Positions 62,821-64,000 of a stretch of 64,000 nt of DNA are shown here, piece by piece. A program made the position numbers and the translations under genes. The first letter of the stretch is position 1. Each line of letters opens with the position of its first letter. The notes under the pieces are model-generated. The model was not told the origin of the DNA. It worked only from the letters and a program-made list of their open reading frames with translations, and searched no databases. Source of the DNA: Ruegeria sp. HKCCD4315 (GTDB lineage Bacteria > Pseudomonadota > Alphaproteobacteria > Rhodobacterales > Rhodobacteraceae). The DNA lies in the NCBI RefSeq assembly GCF_013112245.1, contig NZ_WVRN01000001.1, forward strand, positions 686,501 to 750,500, read 5' to 3'.

Positions 62821-63795
62821 TCAGGTCAGGAATTCCAACGCCCTGGAAAATACTGCCGGATCGACATTGCCGCCAGATGCAACAACGATCACGTCATCGC
62901 CTTCGATCTGGTCGCCCCGGAACAGGGCCGAGGCCAGGGCCACCGCGCCGCCGGGTTCCAGTACGATCTTGAGACGCAGGAAGGCAAGCGCCATGGCGCG
63001 CAAGGCTTCTTCTTCGGTGACAGACAAGCCTGGACCGCACAGGCGGTTGAGAATCGGAAACGTGATGTTTCCGGGTTGCGGTGTCAGAATGGCGTCGCAG
63101 ATGTTGCCTGAAGCTGCGTTGTTGTTTTCAATCTGCCCTGAGGCCAGCGAGCGTTTGACGTCATCGAACCCCTCTGGCTCACAAGGGCGCGCGCGCAGGT
63201 TCGGCGCATGTTTTTCCAGGGCCAGAGCGATGCCCGAGGTCAGGCCGCCCCCGCCGCAACAGACCAGCACGTCTGCCTGAGTGACGCCCAGATACGCTGC
63301 CTGACCGGCGATTTCAAGGCCGGTGGTGCCTTGGCCTGCAATAACCAGAGGTTCGTCAAAAGGTCGGATCAGGGTCAGTCCGCGCTCCGCCGCGATGGCT
63401 TCGCCAATTTCTTCGCGCTTTTCATTCGCACGGTCATACAGAACAACTTCGGCCCCAAGCGCGCGGGTGTTTTCGATCTTCAACTGAGGGGCGTCCGACG
63501 GCATAACGATAACCGAAGAAATGCCGTGCTTTGATGCCGCCATTGCAACGCCTTGTGCGTGGTTGCCCGAGGAATACGCAATCACACCGCGCTGACGTTC
63601 GGCTTGTTCCAGTGCCGAAATCGCGGACCAGGCCCCGCGAAACTTGAAGCTGCCGGTATGTTGCAGACATTCCGGTTTGACCAAAATCCGACGTCCGGCG
63701 AGATTGTCGAGAAATGGAGAAGACAAGATCGGTGTCTTTCGGATGTGTCCGTTCAGCCGTTCTGCTGCGGCTTCGATCATCTCGATTGTGCTCAT
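62821..63795 (-). CDS. PLP-dependent threonine/serine dehydratase-like protein
   Basis: 324 residues. The PLP lysine is Lys51 in TGSFKFRGA; SSGNHAQG binds the substrate carboxylate; CCGGGGLTSGIA is the phosphate-binding glycine loop. Length without an ACT domain matches serine racemase / 3-hydroxyaspartate dehydratase / EutB-like dehydratases rather than biosynthetic IlvA. Eliminates water from a beta-hydroxy amino acid. It overlaps the end of the upstream hydrolase gene by 4 bases. Confidence 0.9.
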   Translation of the reverse strand: MSTIEMIEAAAERLNGHIRKTPILSSPFLDNLAGRRILVKPECLQHTGSFKFRGAWSAISALEQAERQRGVIAYSSGNHAQGVAMAASKHGISSVIVMPSDAPQLKIENTRALGAEVVLYDRANEKREEIGEAIAAERGLTLIRPFDEPLVIAGQGTTGLEIAGQAAYLGVTQADVLVCCGGGGLTSGIALALEKHAPNLRARPCEPEGFDDVKRSLASGQIENNNAASGNICDAILTPQPGNITFPILNRLCGPGLSVTEEEALRAMALAFLRLKIVLEPGGAVALASALFRGDQIEGDDVIVVASGGNVDPAVFSRALEFLT

Positions 63796-64000
63796 GCGGC
63801 GTTCTTCAATACCTTTTGTATGAGATCCAAAGATTGGGGTTCGTTCAGAAACGGAACATGCCCACGATCGGGAACTTCGGTTGAGATCAAGCCCGGATGG
63901 CGGTCGTGCATTTCAGCTACCGTTTCGGTGCTCAGAACGTCCGAGTTCGCCCCTCGGATAACGCCCGTCGGAATGTCGCGCAGGGCTTCAAAGAACATCC
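63792..64000 (-). CDS. Alpha/beta hydrolase, C-terminal part (5' end beyond window)
   Basis: The frame runs off the right edge; only about the last 69 residues are seen. The final block RGANSDVLSTETVAEM...DRGHVPFLNEPQSLD holds the acid and His of an alpha/beta hydrolase triad (PDRGHVPFLNEP is the His loop). The nucleophile is outside the window. It is co-transcribed with the dehydratase through a 4-base overlap. Confidence 0.75.
   Translation of the reverse strand, partial: MFFEALRDIPTGVIRGANSDVLSTETVAEMHDRHPGLISTEVPDRGHVPFLNEPQSLDLIQKVLKNAA

Overview
The window is a gene-dense, GC-rich stretch of an alphaproteobacterial chromosome. The organism is most likely a marine Rhodobacteraceae (Roseobacter group). 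This rests on an HPr / mannose-type EIIA pair of the regulatory alphaproteobacterial kind, a HIG1 protein - PduO-type adenosyltransferase - etfBA order, a complete C-P lyase locus, several MttB-like, dimethylglycine-dehydrogenase-like and opine/peptide-type transport genes, and many 4-bp ATGA start/stop overlaps. I found no rRNA, tRNA, CRISPR array or insertion sequence.

Layout. 1-1554: end of a regulatory PTS cluster (EIIA, HPr) and an acyltransferase with a DGAT2-like HPHG motif. 1581-7090: fatty-acid/electron-transfer genes (3-hydroxybutyryl-CoA dehydrogenase, etfAB, cobalamin adenosyltransferase, HIG1 protein, SDR) with a DUF6473-like gene. 7160-12333: an SH3-domain protein, parC, a lipoprotein and tuf. 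12334-14816: an accessory interval behind tuf, with three hairpins plus a terminator, a secreted amidohydrolase, and two gene remnants fused at their interiors: the 3' end of a Slam (DUF560) outer-membrane protein gene and the 3' end of a TbpB-like surface lipoprotein gene. 14817-15506: rpe.

15587-28722 is a full phosphonate module: phnC-D-E-E' and a hexapeptide acyltransferase behind a probable Pho box; divergent phnF; phnG-H-I-HAD-J-K-L-N; a convergent DUF1045 2H-phosphoesterase gene; and phnM. Together these take up phosphonates and convert them to PRPP and a hydrocarbon. No phnP is present, so the 2H enzyme is a candidate replacement. 28723-35216 is a seven-gene, translationally coupled minus-strand operon with four glycosyltransferases, a histidine phosphatase, a polysaccharide deacetylase and a small methyltransferase. 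This is the best candidate for an undescribed glycan pathway.

35596-45295: a large MscS channel, then a peptide/opine-type ABC transporter operon ending in a CaiB-like CoA transferase. 45529-52713: a second copy of the small methyltransferase, a GST, and a methylamine/betaine-type catabolic operon (DMGDH-like, MttB-like, TetR, DAO-like oxidoreductase). 52770-57458: an MptE-like protein, a DUF3307 protein, a very unusual ABC-exporter-like protein whose ATPase motifs have all decayed and which carries a cNMP-binding domain, and an ArsR regulator with a clear palindromic operator. 57517-64000: catabolic genes (enolase-superfamily dehydratase, Zn-alcohol dehydrogenase, MFS exporter, two alpha/beta hydrolases including PcaD-like, a PLP-dependent dehydratase and a partial hydrolase).
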